Positions 1 to 9,412 are shown, counted from the first letter of the stretch. The stretch is 32,647 nt of DNA from Chara braunii (GCA_003427395.1 BFEA01000712.1:380430-413076); one strand, 5' to 3'. A program made the numbers and translations. The notes: generated by a model from the letters alone, not told the origin.

Positions 1-15
1 CCAAGGGGAAACACC

Positions 16-16
<1 letters not shown>

Positions 17-52
<36 letters not shown>

Positions 53-110
53 ACTGGCAGGAGTTAGATTGCTCCCAAGCAGAGCTAGAAGAGAGAGAGA
101 GAGAGAGGCT
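17..110. repeat. (GA)n microsatellite inside gypsy RT
   Basis: Two GA-rich runs (about 17-52 and 91-110) separated by non-repetitive sequence. They sit where the minus-strand reverse transcriptase frame should continue after the KNTEP segment, so they interrupt the coding sequence and explain the low-complexity LSLSLF end of that frame. Confidence 0.9.
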
Positions 111-430
111 CTGTGTTCTTCACAGTGATGACATTGAGGCCTCTATAATCAATGCACATCCGCAGTGTCTCCCCCGTCTTTGGAACAAATAGGATTGGTG
201 AGCCGAAGGGGGAGGTGTTAGGCCGTATCCATCCCTTCTTTGTGAGCTCTTTCAGTTGTCGCCTAAGTTCATCTAACTTGGTCGGTGCCATCCTATAGAT
301 TCTTCCTTTGGGTATCTTGCTCCCTGGAACTATCTCTATGGCATGGACATCCTCCCTTTCTACAACTCATGAAGGCTCCTCAAACAGATTAGGGTACCTT
401 ACGACGACATTTTCTATCTCTGGGGTGTTT
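85..430 (-). pseudogene. Ty3/gypsy copy 1: start of reverse transcriptase
   Basis: The minus-strand frame encodes the linker and fingers region of a Ty3/gypsy reverse transcriptase, which copies element RNA into DNA. Reading from about 430 downwards one sees VRYPNLFEEPS, a stop, then VHAIEIVPGSKIPKGRIYRM, the KLDELRRQLKELTKKGWIRP segment, SPFGSPILFVPK and the hallmark CIDYRGLN. This is the usual order between protease and RT motif A. The catalytic motifs would lie beyond the left window edge and past the GA repeats. The in-frame stop near 392 and the GA interruption show a decayed copy. The protein is otherwise close to the corresponding segment of gypsy copies 3 and 4 here, so all belong to related chromovirus-like lineages. 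Confidence 0.85.
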
Positions 431-754
431 TAATGGCCTCCCCTTTCTTAGAGACAAAAACTAAGTACATACCCTCCTCTTGTTTCTGTTTATAATAATT
501 ATGGAAGGTTGATGCACACATACACCCGTAGGTGTCTATCAACTGCTAGCCTTATACTTTGCGAGTCCATTTGTCCTCCTTTCCGATAGTACATGTTGGG
601 TCAAAAGGCAAGTCGTCGCTGACTAGGAACGGAATCTTATTATTCAGTTCCAGAAGGTGCAGACTACATCCTTGACGTAGTCATCAACAACCATGCGCTC
701 TTTGTTGGCTAAGGTAGATGCTACAGATCTACCCAAGCACTACACTCGGTCCCC

Positions 755-850
755 TAGGCGCAGTCTCTCAACGCAGTCGCGAGTTATGAAGTTTCATGTG
801 GAGCTAATGTCTATAAAGGCACAACGTTTGCGGCCACCTACACCGACTTC
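755..850 (-). pseudogene. Ty3/gypsy copy 1: protease remnant
   Basis: On the minus strand a short frame reads VGVGGRKRCAFIDISST, a stop, then NFITRDCVERLRL. This matches the retropepsin active-site region of Ty3/gypsy elements, normally a hydrophobic strand, then D-S/T-G-A-T and N-F-I. Here the D is kept, but the G-A pair is changed and the codon after the threonine is TGA, so the enzyme cannot be made. The position between the zinc knuckle (about 1200) and RT (below 430) is right for gag-pro-RT order on the minus strand. Confidence 0.7.
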
Positions 851-1177
851 GACAAGGAAGTGCTCCCCTCTAGGACCTCTACTTAGCGCCACCCAAGACT
901 CACGAGGGTCCCTTGCCGACCACTCACTGCCTCCAACACATCCAACGAACACAGTATCGTTAGGTCAGGATGCGTCTATGGGGTGACTAAGGAGTCAATA
1001 GCTTCGGCCAACGCTCGAAGTGGGAAAGGTACATCCCCCACTTCATTAGGAGTAGAAGCAGGTACAAGTTCTACTGGCCCAATGTGTTTCCTGAATTGGA
1101 ACTCGTAGAAGCTCCAGGGAAAAAGAATTTTGAAAACCACATTTGGGAGGTAACTTCTGCGATACCTTCGCGTTCTT

Positions 1178-1219
1178 GCAGCCGAACTGCTGATGGTCGT
1201 ATTCGCCGCAGTTAATGCA
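1178..1219 (-). pseudogene. Ty3/gypsy copy 1: Gag CCHC zinc knuckle
   Basis: The minus strand encodes CINCGEYDHQQFGC, a perfect C-x2-C-x4-H-x4-C nucleic-acid-binding knuckle of retroelement Gag. The (GA)n run at 1269-1339 reads as a serine-leucine stretch just upstream in the same frame, so the surrounding reading frame is partly microsatellite. The motif is too short to be a protein by itself and marks the end of gag copy 1. Confidence 0.8.
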
Positions 1220-1266
1220 AGCCCCACACGAATCATGATCTCGCTTGTAACAAACAACAGGCGGAG

Positions 1267-1268
<2 letters not shown>

Positions 1269-1342
<74 letters not shown>

Positions 1343-1383
1343 GGAGAGGAGAGGGAGAGAGAGTGAGAGCACACACACACACA
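1269..1383. repeat. (GA)n then (AC)n compound microsatellite
   Basis: An almost pure GA tract of about 70 bases (1269-1339) passes through GA/GGA-rich sequence into a short (AC)n at about 1370-1383. It produces artificial Ser-Leu and Cys-Val frames on the minus strand. Confidence 0.95.
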
Positions 1384-1479
1384 CTCTCTCTCACTCGACA
1401 CGACTAACGGACTCGATAGACGAAGACAAAGTAGTGGAGTCTCAAAGTCGGAGTCTTCGAATCTCAATGCCAGAGGGGT

Positions 1480-1985
1480 CAGTCACACAAAGTAAGCACA
1501 TTAGCTGAAAAATGGTTGCCCGTACTGGGCTCGAGTTTAGTCTCAAGTACCGGACTCAAGTTCGGTCCCTAGGGCAGAAGTGCAATTTGCCTCGGGGCTG
1601 AACTGAAAATCAAAGGTCTGAGTTGGGGCGTCAGAATGTCGGATGGCCCCAAGTATCGAAATCCGAAAGTGCCAAAAGAGGAATTTGAGAATGGGCGACA
1701 ACTGCAGAGGGCGCCAACAGTCAGGGGCTTGAGAACAGAAACCCAAAAATGAATTAGCAACCTGGCGGGTGATAACCCGCGGACTAGGGATCGAGCCCTG
1801 GCTGAGTCCGTAACATCGCCACACATCTTGTTCCAAACCCTCTCGCACCCAAGCTAGTCTCTTGTTCGAGTTTTGAATCTGCCCCCGACTCTTCTGTTGA
1901 CCACCCTTGTCGCGACCGCCTGCCTTAATCCTTTACAAGAGAGGCGAGGTTGCTACCCTCAACACTATCCTCGTCCTCAAACTCT
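1480..1985. mobile_element. LTR-like or SINE-like insert in gag of gypsy copy 1
   Basis: About 500 bases between the end of the Gag capsid frame (1991) and the zinc knuckle (1219) have no gag similarity, although these regions are normally close. Two adjacent hairpins stand out: GCGGGT-GATA-ACCCGC at 1766-1781, and GGACT-AGGG...CCCT...AGTCC just after it. On the minus strand the second contains GGCTCGATCCC, resembling a Pol III B box, and lies just after TGTTACGGACT, which resembles the TG end of a plant LTR. I could not find both ends or a target duplication, so the type of insert is open. Confidence 0.35.
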
Positions 1986-1990
1986 GTTCC

Positions 1991-2660
1991 CTATAAGTCG
2001 GAATAATCATTGATCTCCGTTTGATTCCCTTCGGAATCAACCATCATCAATCGGCTACCTTTCTTCTTCCACTCTTGTGGACTCTTCTTCTTTCTTCCGT
2101 CCGTAGAGGGTTGTTGGGCTCCCCCTAGCCTAGCCTCTAAGTCTAGGGCCTTCTTGTTGAAGGAGTCCGGAGTGTGATATTCGATGCTGGCCTCGTTGAC
2201 CAGCAAGTTCCTGACGTCTGTGCGAAGACATCTCAAGAACATGGTCATCAAGACCTGTGGATCATAGCGCACGTCAGGGACGACAATAAGACGCTCCATG
2301 CAGAGGTAAGCTCACGCGCGGACTTGTACTTCTTAGTATCAAGCCGGGTCAACGCGTCAGTGACCTGCTGGGCCTGCTGAGGGTTGTGGCATCGTGTTTT
2401 TACCAATTCCATAAACTTCTCTTAAAGTATGGGTCTTAGCCCAATCGTTCATCCGCCTGCCGAACCCTTTCGAGGCTACTAATCCTTTGATCCATCGCTA
2501 TGCCGAACCCTCAAGATACGAGGCGGCAGTGATGACCTCTTCCTCTAACAACGTCCTCTTTGCCCTTACCCACATTGGGACCGTTCTCGACCAAGTGTCG
2601 AGAGCCTCATCCTTCTTATCACCTGAGAAGGTTGAGGGTAGTTTCAGAGGGATCTACCAA
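1991..2660 (-). pseudogene. Ty3/gypsy copy 1: Gag capsid region
   Basis: The minus strand encodes a retrotransposon Gag capsid domain in pieces. From about 2650: FSGDKKDEALDTWSRTV, MWVRAKRTLLEEEV, ITAASYLEGSA, a stop, then NDWAKTHTLRE. After frame disruption comes the 102-residue frame at 1991-2299, with DPQVLMTMFLRCL, DVRNLLVNEASIEYHT and a basic KKKSPQEWKKKG stretch. The pattern F-x-G, then D-x-W, then V/A-ASYLEG is typical of the Retrotrans_gag family. Gag forms the particle that packages element RNA. At least one stop and several frame changes show it is inactive. Confidence 0.75.
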
Positions 2661-2799
2661 GGCTGTTGTTGTCCCACTGGTGGGACCGGCTGTTGTGTAG
2701 CACCAACCACTGGTACTGAAGATGAAGAAGCAACAGTCTGTGCTGCTGCTGCTGATGTACCGCTTGGTGAACTGCTAAACTGAGACATAGTGGGACTTG

Positions 2800-3471
2800 T
2801 CACCACCGGGGAGAAAACCGGTGATGGGAAAATTGGAGGGCGGAAACTAGGCCCACCTGTTGAGATGGGAAAGTCCTTCCCATCCCCTGCATGGTGCTCA
2901 ATATCTGGTCAAGGGTATACTGGATAGCATCCAGTTTGCTGTCAATATATGCATCCATGGACAGGAGACATGCCTTGAGAATCCTCTTATTATCATCAAT
3001 GGCAGCGTCATCTAACCCTTCCACAGCAGCTTTGACTGCCCTCTTATTCTCTAGTCTAGCTTTCCTAGTTCTAATCTTTGTTTGTCTTTCAGTAACTTCT
3101 CTAAGTTCCTTTTCTAACCGTAAGTGGATCAACTCCACTAGCTGGGGTTCAATGGCCTCTCTAGTGCGTGGAGGTGGTGAGTTGTACTGCGAGCCCGCCA
3201 TCTGACTAGAAGAACTGCTTGATCCCACTGCGCTGGATGTGGCCTGCGAACTGGCCGGCATCTCTACACTCTGCTGATTGGAGGAAGCATCGGAAGTGGC
3301 CATAGCTGCTGCACCGGCCGTTGTCGCTGCAAGCAATTGCTCGGTTGTTGGTGCCGCTTCTCTAGCCCTCTGTAAACGTTCAGCTACTACCTCATGTCGT
3401 ATAGCCCTTTCTCCCTCGAGTGGTAAAGCTTGGTGCACGATTGGAATCCCAAGGGACTCTTGACGTGTCAC
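2800..3471 (-). CDS. Ty3/gypsy copy 1: Gag N-terminal region
   Basis: An open minus-strand frame of 223 residues beginning MTRQESLGIPIVHQA. It has an Ala/Ser/Thr/Gln-rich low-complexity part (residues about 40-95), then a charged segment with heptad-like spacing (LVELIHLRLEKELREVTERQ, followed by KARLENKRAVKAAVEGL) that could form a coiled coil, and an ILKACLLSMDAYIDSKLDAI helix. It lies immediately upstream of the capsid remnant on the same strand, which is why I call it the Gag N-terminus. The region has no catalytic motif. It is one of the longest open frames of copy 1, but it ends in a frame change before the capsid, so it is part of a dead element. Confidence 0.6.
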   Translation of the reverse strand: MTRQESLGIPIVHQALPLEGERAIRHEVVAERLQRAREAAPTTEQLLAATTAGAAAMATSDASSNQQSVEMPASSQATSSAVGSSSSSSQMAGSQYNSPPPRTREAIEPQLVELIHLRLEKELREVTERQTKIRTRKARLENKRAVKAAVEGLDDAAIDDNKRILKACLLSMDAYIDSKLDAIQYTLDQILSTMQGMGRTFPSQQVGLVSALQFSHHRFSPRW

Positions 3472-3479
3472 CCTCCCTC

Positions 3480-4368
3480 CTACAGATCTATCCTCACCAC
3501 TGCCTGGTCCACTTATCAGCTAGGCAGATATTGTTTGCACTAGTGCCTTTACTGGAGCCTATCACATCATGTGTCTGACCGGGTTGAAAAATAAATAAAA
3601 ATTAATTAATTATTCGGCAAGTCACCTAGGCTACTGTTCAAGCGGCATCAACAACATCTCGACAAACTGTACACATGCTCTACTCCTACCTAGTTTCACT
3701 CACAACAACTTCAATAAGAAGTAGCCATGGTATAACACTTCAATACTAATCTAAGATGTCCGTTAGGTGTTAGCAGTCTGTCCACCAACTAATCAAAAAT
3801 AAAAATAACTCATGTGAGCAGATGTATGCACAATGGATATGGTTGTGATATATATAGTTAAGCATCAATTGGTACCTCCCTTCCCCTGTATCCAACGTAC
3901 ATGTCCGCATCATCAAGCAGCAGTGTCTAAGGTGTGCATTAACGGCCCACCCCTGTGCCCAGGAATTCGCTTATGACTAGCATTGCCCTTCTTTATCCTC
4001 GCGTGCAACGAGCCGTACGTCTGACTGATCTGGCTGATCAAGAGGCAGTTTAAGGACAACCCCCAAGGTCCTCAGGAATTATTTAACGTCGCAAATGGGA
4101 CGGCGATCACAATCAGTGTACAGTTCAGATCCCCGCAAGAAGTGTTTATAGACGGTCTGGTAAGCGTCTGCATAGGACTGGTCACTCCACGATCCCTCTA
4201 TCAGCGCAGCAAAGAGCCTTAAACCACCAGTACACGGCCTCGGCCTTGCAGCAAAATAACTTGTCGCCACAAGAATTAAAAGGCGGGCTCGGGGCAGAGT
4301 CGGAGCGTCAGAAGGTTTTCAAATTTTTGGGCCCATCTCAAATCCGTACGTCCCCCCCAAAAAAAAAA
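3480..4368. other. Non-coding stretch upstream of gypsy copy 1 gag
   Basis: No recognisable gene. AT-rich around 3585-3620 and 3780-3860. A 63-codon minus-strand frame at 4079-4270 has a plausible composition, but no known motif and no neighbour supporting it. Given the element order, this may be the untranslated leader of gypsy copy 1. Confidence 0.5.
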
Positions 4369-4800
4369 GCCTTTGGCCGTGATTGCAGTTGGATACACTT
4401 TTTGGAGTACTTGTGCGAGTTTGCCCTCAGTGAGGGCACTTCAGCAGAACATAGAACACGGGGAGCAGGACTGTCGGACTCTCAAAAAAAGAAAAACAAA
4501 AACAAAAGCCTTTGGCCGTGATTGCAGTTGGATACACTTTTTGGAGTACTCGTGCGAGTTTTCCCTCAGTGAGAGCACTTCAGCAGAACGTAGAACACGG
4601 GGAGCAGGACTGTCGGACTCTAAAAAAAAGAACAAAAAAAAAAGCCAACAACGCTTTGGCTGTGAAAGTGGTTGGATGCAGTTCAATGTGGCTAGTGTGA
4701 GTATGCCCTCAGCGAGGGCGTTTTGAGCAAGAGCAATATGCGTTGCCTTGCTGGCAGGGCCCGGAAGAAAAAAAACAAAACCAGAAAAAAAGGAGAAACA
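4369..4800 (+). repeat. A-tailed ~140-bp tandem units (SINE-like)
   Basis: Three units, each followed by an A-rich tail: 4369-4482 with tail to 4506, 4508-4621 with tail to 4643, and a more diverged 4653-4763 with tail to about 4800. Units begin GCCTTTGGCCGTGATTGCAG and end GGAGCAGGACTGTCGGACTC in copies 1 and 2. Start-to-start distances are 139 and about 145. A short hairpin GCCCTC-AGT-GAGGGC (4423-4437) is kept in copy 3 as GCCCTC-AGC-GAGGGC (4704-4718), differing only in the loop, and is partly eroded in copy 2. A-tails suggest origin from a polyadenylated or A-tailed RNA. I do not recognise the parent RNA. Confidence 0.7.
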
Positions 4801-4914
4801 ACAGTGTTTCCCTCTCCCCGTAATAGTGGTCAGATGCATTCAGGAAAGTGATCATTTGCTTATGGCCTCCATGACGTTCTTTCACGACATCATTGCTCTC
4901 TGGCATGTTTGTTC

Positions 4915-4947
4915 CTTTCTTTTCTTTTCTTTTCTTTTCTTTTTTTC
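4915..4947. repeat. (TTTTC)n microsatellite
   Basis: About five to six TTTTC units ending in a T run, directly after the A-tailed tandem units. Confidence 0.9.
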
Positions 4948-5119
4948 GGTTCAGGCAGACCGGTGGCACCAGTGCCACTTTCGAAATTCCCACTGCAGGT
5001 ACCCTCACGCAGAAGGCTCGGAAAATAGTGACGCGCAATGGGCAGGTAGGTTCGGGATTTTAGGTGCGGGTGTACTGGTGGTTTAAAGGACAAAGTTGCA
5101 TGGCCTGCGTGTACCACTC

Positions 5120-5345
5120 CCATGGGTTGGCATGGTGACCGTGACCCGTGCTTTGGTACCACCCACAGCGCAATGTGCATTTCGATGGGTTGGCATGGTG
5201 ACCCGTGCTTCTCACCATGGGTTGGCATGGTGACCCCTGCTTCTCACCAATTGAGCCTGGGTGTACTACTCCCATTGGTTGGCATGGTGACCCGTGCTTC
5301 ACACCAATTGAGCCAATGTGCATTTCGACGACCTGTCGTAGCTTT
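5120..5345 (+). repeat. GGTTGGCATGGTGACC minisatellite
   Basis: Four copies of a core GGTTGGCATGGTGACC followed by a CTGCTT or GTGCTT tail, starting near 5125, 5187, 5219 and 5277. Two longer flanks (GCTTTGGTACCACCCACA...GCAATG and CACCAATTGAGCC) are also repeated. Unit length varies from 32 to about 62, so this is a nested, irregular tandem repeat. Both strands read through it as repetitive peptides, which I do not regard as genes. Confidence 0.85.
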
Positions 5346-6627
5346 GGTACCACCCACAACGCAATGTAGTGGCATGCTCTCATCATCACACATACATCTG
5401 CTGTCACCACAACTCCCACGCTGTCACCACAACCTTCCAGCGACGCACCCCTTTACCTAGGTGTTGCTTCCTCAAGCCAGCGCCAATGTGTCCTTACTAC
5501 ACAAAAGCATTGTCAGCGCACCAAGTAGATGATGGCGATCTCTAACCAGCTACGATACCAAATTGCAAGGAATATGAGAGAGAGCGATATACAAATAATC
5601 AAATTGCAAAATCACGTAGAAGTCCAGATAATCATGTAACAAGCAGAGAGTTTAAATGCACCAAGATTCCATCCAAATAAGAGCGATATAGTGAACCGGT
5701 GAGCCAATGTCTAAGCCCTCAGGCCACACCAATGCATTATTCAATGTTGCTCCTTTTGTTTGGCGCCCAGCGCACAGCCTACTCTACTTATCCTACCTAG
5801 CCTATCTACATGCGTTCAATAGGCCGACTTCGACTTCAAAGACCAATGTACATGACGTCAACACCAATGCCGACCTCCCACATACACCAGGTACGTACTC
5901 TCGACTCCCCTCATCACCCCTTGTCCACCCGCACCTGCCCTCCTTCCTGAAGACCATCGTCGCCTCCACCTGCCCACGCCCCTGCAGCTCGGCTATGGCC
6001 GCTTGGCGCCTTGCTGCCCTGCAGCACCCCACACCTCTCAGTGCCCACGCGTGCCCCAGCCAGCACTGGCGCATGCAGACACTCGTATTGTCTCGCAGCA
6101 GCATGTCCGCATTGCCTGCCTAGGCCAAAATGTTGTGGATTGGCTGCCCTTCTCCCTATATGAGAGATGTTGCTGCTGCTGGACTGTTCAGGCCTGGCCA
6201 TGGAAGTTTCCAGTAGCTTCTGGTCGGGCCCCTGTGTTTGTGCCCAGGCCTATGTCTACAGTTGAGGGCATGGGCCCTTTTTAGTTGGGCACACCTAGGA
6301 TTTTCCAGTGTCCGAATGTTTGTTGTGTTTGCATTGGCCTGCGGGGTAGATGTGACAACAATGCTGCTTTCTCATTGGCCCGTGGCCACTTCGGGATGTG
6401 TCGACCTCACACTGCATGTGCCCAAGGTGCAACCACCTGCGTCCTGGGATCAACTGCCTAGCGCAGCTGCTTCTTCTGGACGAGCCCAGGGTAAGGTCCA
6501 GGTTGCCCTTCAACCAACTGGTGTGCAGCAACTGTCTGAGACCCGCATGGGAAAATGCTGAGATAAGGGCCTCTCATGGATATTATGGCCCGCCTTCACT
6601 TGGGGCGAGCACGAGGCTTGTCGGGGG
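5345..6627. other. Non-coding stretch, possible LTR/PBS of gypsy copy 1
   Basis: No gene that I can support. The sequence CAGCTACGATACCAAATTGCAAG near 5547-5570, read on the minus strand, is TTGCAATTTGGTATCGTAGC. That resembles an LTR end (CA) followed after three bases by a TGGTATC-type primer binding site, as used by elements primed with initiator tRNA-Met. It would place a 5' LTR to its right, matching the minus orientation of copy 1. The match is partial beyond the first seven bases, and no second LTR is visible. The 5707-6640 part is C-rich and has open frames without motifs. Confidence 0.3.
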
Positions 6628-8395
6628 TCACACTTCATGACATATGCATCTAGGGGCCCATAAGGACACATTCCTCACAAATATTGGGATTGTCGGCTCT
6701 AGGTTCAGTATCTCTCTCCATCTGTCTTTTAGTTTGGGGTCTTCATCTATGATCTGTAGGCCTAGGTTGTACCCGAATTTTACGTCGTATTCCACTATCG
6801 TTCTTGTTCTCTCGGACTTGCGTTGTTTCCATGTCCATTCCATTGGATCGAATTTGAGCTCTGTTGTGTGGACAAGTTGAAAGATTATCCATGGTTTGGT
6901 TCTTGATACCCTCACTTTTCTCAATAGGAAGGATTCAATCATCTCTAGCTGAGGTTCTCTGTTGAGGATAGCCAATTCCTGGAGGTTATGGTTGGCGACA
7001 TGGTAGGAGTAAAATTTGGAGAGGCAGCTGCTGGTTGAGATGCGAGATACGAATGGGTATGCTCTGCTGGGCGAAGTTTGGGATACGAGTATGCCCCAGT
7101 CCCCTGGTTTCCAGGAGAAGTCTTCTTTCAAGAGGAGAGCCACTGTGGTGGGATGCTCTCCTGAATTTGAGTTAGGTTGTCTACGAGTTAGGTTCTTCTG
7201 CCCACTGGTGTTTTACCAGGCATACCCCTTTTTCGACCCATGCGAGCCATCTGCTATCCTTTGCTTTGAGTGACCAGGGAGTGCCCTTGGGGTCTTTGAT
7301 CCATGGGTTGCAAAACAACGGTTGTCTTAGGACCTCTTCTTTGTTCTCCGTTATGCCATGTTTTCTTGGCATCACTTGTCGCCAGGTTTTCAAAGTCGAA
7401 GTCCAGTACGGTTTGGGCGTTGGGGCTGCCTGGTTGTTTGAGTTTTGTGTGGTGCTTCTGCAGGATCTGCTTGATCTTATCGCCCACTCCTTTGCCATGT
7501 GTCTAGGGCCATCTTGGTCCATGGTAGGTATTGTTTGGTCAGGATCTTGATGATCCATTTCATCTGCAGTGCTATTGACTCCTGCTTGGGGGCAATCAGG
7601 CCTAGGCCTCCCTCTTGCGGTTTCCTAATGACATGGCTCCATGCTACCCTACTGATGAAGATTCGGTTGGGGTCCACTGTCCAGAGATAGCATCTTGCTC
7701 TGCCGTTATAGTTTGAAAGTCGTTGTTCGGGGGAGATCAGATCGATGCAATGTACCATAATGTAGAAAAGATAGTCCGGTTTATTATTAGTGTCCTCCTG
7801 ATCAGCGATGCTTGTGCGTTCTTACACGGGGCCAGGCGAGTTATTGCTTTGGCAATTAAGCACTGACCCATTCCTAGCCACGCGCCGTCTTTATTGACCA
7901 TGATACCTAGATATTGGAGTGCCTATTCGCCTGTGGAGCACGACATGGGTGTGGTTGTGTCCTCGGGTTGGAGGGGGGGGTCCCTTCCTCTAGACACCAT
8001 CCTTCAGTTTTGCTCCAATTGACCTTCATTTCGGACGCTAGACGAAAAGCTTTCATACCCCTGGCGAGAGCTTGGAAGGAGTTATTGTTAGAGCAAATAA
8101 GGATTGTGAGATCGTTTGTGAACATCAGTGTCGTATAGGGCGAAGTCGTGCAGTGGGTTGAAGTTTCTTTCGGCGAGATGGTCTATCTACATGTCTTTGC
8201 AGGGGGAGGATGCATGATGAAGAGAAAAATGGAGGGTGCTAGGGGGTCACCTTGTCGTAAGGACCTGGAGAGGTCTCCGATATTATCTTGTTGACCTGCA
8301 ATCTGGCGGTTGCGTCAACATATAACACATTGACCCACTTTCTTAACTTCGGGCCGACTCCCATTTTTTCCATGCAAGCGTGAAGGAAATCCTAG
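6628..8395 (-). pseudogene. LINE (L1-type) ORF2: RT palm to C-terminus
   Basis: Decayed minus-strand ORF2 of a plant-type L1 LINE, whose reverse transcriptase works by target-primed reverse transcription. In order: RQGDPLAPSIFLFIMH (about 8205-8265), the RT domain 4 hallmark; then MFTNDLTILIC (about 8095-8125), where the expected F/Y-A-D-D has become F-T-N-D, so the first catalytic Asp is lost; then MKVNWSKTEG, the domain after the active site. Next is the C-terminal connection (GRARCYLWTVDPNRIFISRVAW, VIRKPQEGGLGL, about 7600-7710), and finally PWIKDPKGTPWSLKAKDSRWL and WTWKQRKSERTRTIVEYDVK (6790-7330). Frames shift at least four times. No poly(A) tail was found at the left end. Confidence 0.85.
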
Positions 8396-8540
8396 TTGAC
8401 TTGGTTATAGGCCTTTTCGAAGTCTAAGAAAAGGATCGTTGCTTTCATCCGTTTCACGGTAATTTTTTTGGTCGTTTCGTTCAGAGTCGTCACATTGTCG
8501 AGTATGTACCGACTTGGGATGAAACCAGCTTGAAACCAAC
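8395..8540 (-). pseudogene. LINE ORF2: RT motif A segment
   Basis: The minus strand reads GFIPSRYILDNVTTLNET and then FLDFEKAYNQV, the classic LINE RT domains leading to motif A. Here the catalytic Asp region is L-D-F-E-K-A-Y; the family norm is F/L-D-F-E-K-A-Y-D. The segment is separated from the upstream KALANKIIN piece (8905-8960) by the mitochondrial insert at 8541-8897. Joining across the insert restores nearly normal LINE spacing, so the insert entered an existing LINE. Confidence 0.85.
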
Positions 8541-8718
8541 CAAAAAAAGCAAACACGTATGTTACAAATTTGTGCTCCATTATGTGACAATATGAGTAGT
8601 CTTATCAAGTGGCCTCTTTTAGGGGCCCTCATCGTCTTACTTATTCCTAACTCGAAAATACGGGTGATATGAAGTATTGCCTTTTGCACCTCTTTGATCA
8701 CTTTTTTTATACTCTCTT
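8541..8718 (+). pseudogene. nad4: Mitochondrial nad4 5' fragment (NUMT 1, left half)
   Basis: Plus-strand ATG at 8559 opens MLQICAPLCDNMSSLIKWP and continues LLGALIVLLIPNSKIRVI, a TGA, then SIAFCTSLITF. This is the N-terminus of NADH dehydrogenase subunit 4, a membrane proton-pumping subunit of respiratory complex I, as found in streptophyte mitochondria (P-x-L-G-x-I-x-L-L-x-I-P-N-S-x-I-R, then C-A/T-S-L-I-T-F). The TGA stands where the family has Arg, as a CGA-to-TGA transition would give. One extra T in the run near 8702-8708 shifts the frame. The fragment stops after about 50 codons and passes directly into atp8, so it is a nuclear copy of mitochondrial DNA, not a gene. Confidence 0.85.
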
Positions 8719-8897
8719 CACGCAATTCCTTTGGTTATGTGTATTTTATTTGAGTTTTTATGTGTTATTATGTAATGATGGGTTGCCGAAAATAAGTCGA
8801 ATTCTCAAATTACGAAAACAATTCAAAACTCAAAAATTGAGTAGTGATTTAGCTAAATACGATGCGGACCCTGTTTTTGCCGATGTGGTTATTAAAG
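8714..8897 (+). pseudogene. atp8: Mitochondrial atp8 (ymf19) fragment (NUMT 1, right half)
   Basis: The plus strand encodes FTQFLWLCVFYLSFYVLL, then CNDGLPKISRILKLRKQ. This is the core of plant mitochondrial ATP synthase subunit 8 (Ymf19): an N-terminal hydrophobic membrane helix followed by the conserved N-D-G and I-S-R-I-L-K-L-R. The first eight or so residues are missing; sequence CTTCA at the junction could belong to either nad4 or atp8, consistent with end joining. The frame stays open to about 8915, but the last residues fall back into LINE sequence read on the wrong strand. GC content is lower than in the LINE around it. Confidence 0.88.
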
Positions 8898-8985
8898 AAT
8901 GTTGTCTGTCAGGTTAATGATCTTGTTGGCCAATGCTTTCGCTAGGATTTTGTAAGGGGTTGTGAGTAGCGAGATAGGTCTGTAG
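8898..8985 (-). pseudogene. LINE ORF2: YRPISL segment
   Basis: The minus strand reads NNYRPISLLTTPYKILAKALANKIIN, one of the best conserved LINE RT motifs (YRPISLL-x-x-x-Y-K-I-x-A-K-x-L-A-N). Its left side is cut by the mitochondrial insert; its right side borders the exon-like fragment. The words GCGAGATAGGTCT and TAGT occur here (8968-8985) and again at 9416-9433, where the same YRPIS motif is present in a second LINE piece. Confidence 0.85.
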
Positions 8986-8989
8986 TTAT

Positions 8990-9412
8990 TATCTGGCGGC
9001 TACGATGCGGGCTGAAAGGCAGACATGACACCAAAACAAATTAGGAAATGATCAAAAGGGTAGTATAGAGAATTGATCTTACGGGCAAAAGGGTAGGGGT
9101 TGGGGGGAAGGGGGACTGATTGCCTACATGAATTTGGAGTTAATCACAGGTAGCAGGGCATCTTCTTTGGACTGTCATATAGGCAATCAACCACAAATGT
9201 TGCAAAAAGCAGCCTTTCGTCGTCACAGACAAATGTGAAGTCCTTATCAAACAATTTCCAATGTTCACGGACGCTTGACCCGCTTTCCAGCAGGTGCTGC
9301 TCCCCACCAATAGATGGAGATTCCTTGGGAGTGCCAATGGTGTCTGCTCGTATCAGCATCCCTAGCATTAACTCGGGCTGTCAAAAAAAGAAAAAGAAGA
9401 AGAAGAAAAAAA
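8990..9412 (-). other. Exon-like fragment with 3' splice-site context inside LINE
   Basis: Between two LINE pieces lies a segment with no LINE similarity. On the minus strand it begins with a long pyrimidine tract (9379-9412) ending TTTGACAG, a textbook 3' splice site. A frame of about 74 codons follows, containing IGTPKESPSIGGEQHLLESG and VREHWKLFDKDFTFVCDDER, then LLFATFVVDCLYD, ending at a TGA near 9144. The composition looks like a folded protein, not repeat noise, but I do not recognise the family. It may be one exon of a host gene captured by a transposable element. No obvious 5' splice site was located. Confidence 0.45.

Noticed and set aside
976-1467. 163- and 112-codon minus-strand frames rich in Ser-Leu
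   Set aside because: They are produced by the (GA)n microsatellite; only the short CCHC segment in one of them is meaningful.
4079-4270. 63-codon minus-strand frame as a small gene
   Set aside because: No recognised family, no supporting promoter or splice context, and it lies in the non-coding flank of gypsy copy 1.
5122-5460. Repetitive open frames (MGWHGDPCF-type peptide)
   Set aside because: Direct translation of a minisatellite with variable unit length; the frame changes between units, so no protein repeat is maintained.
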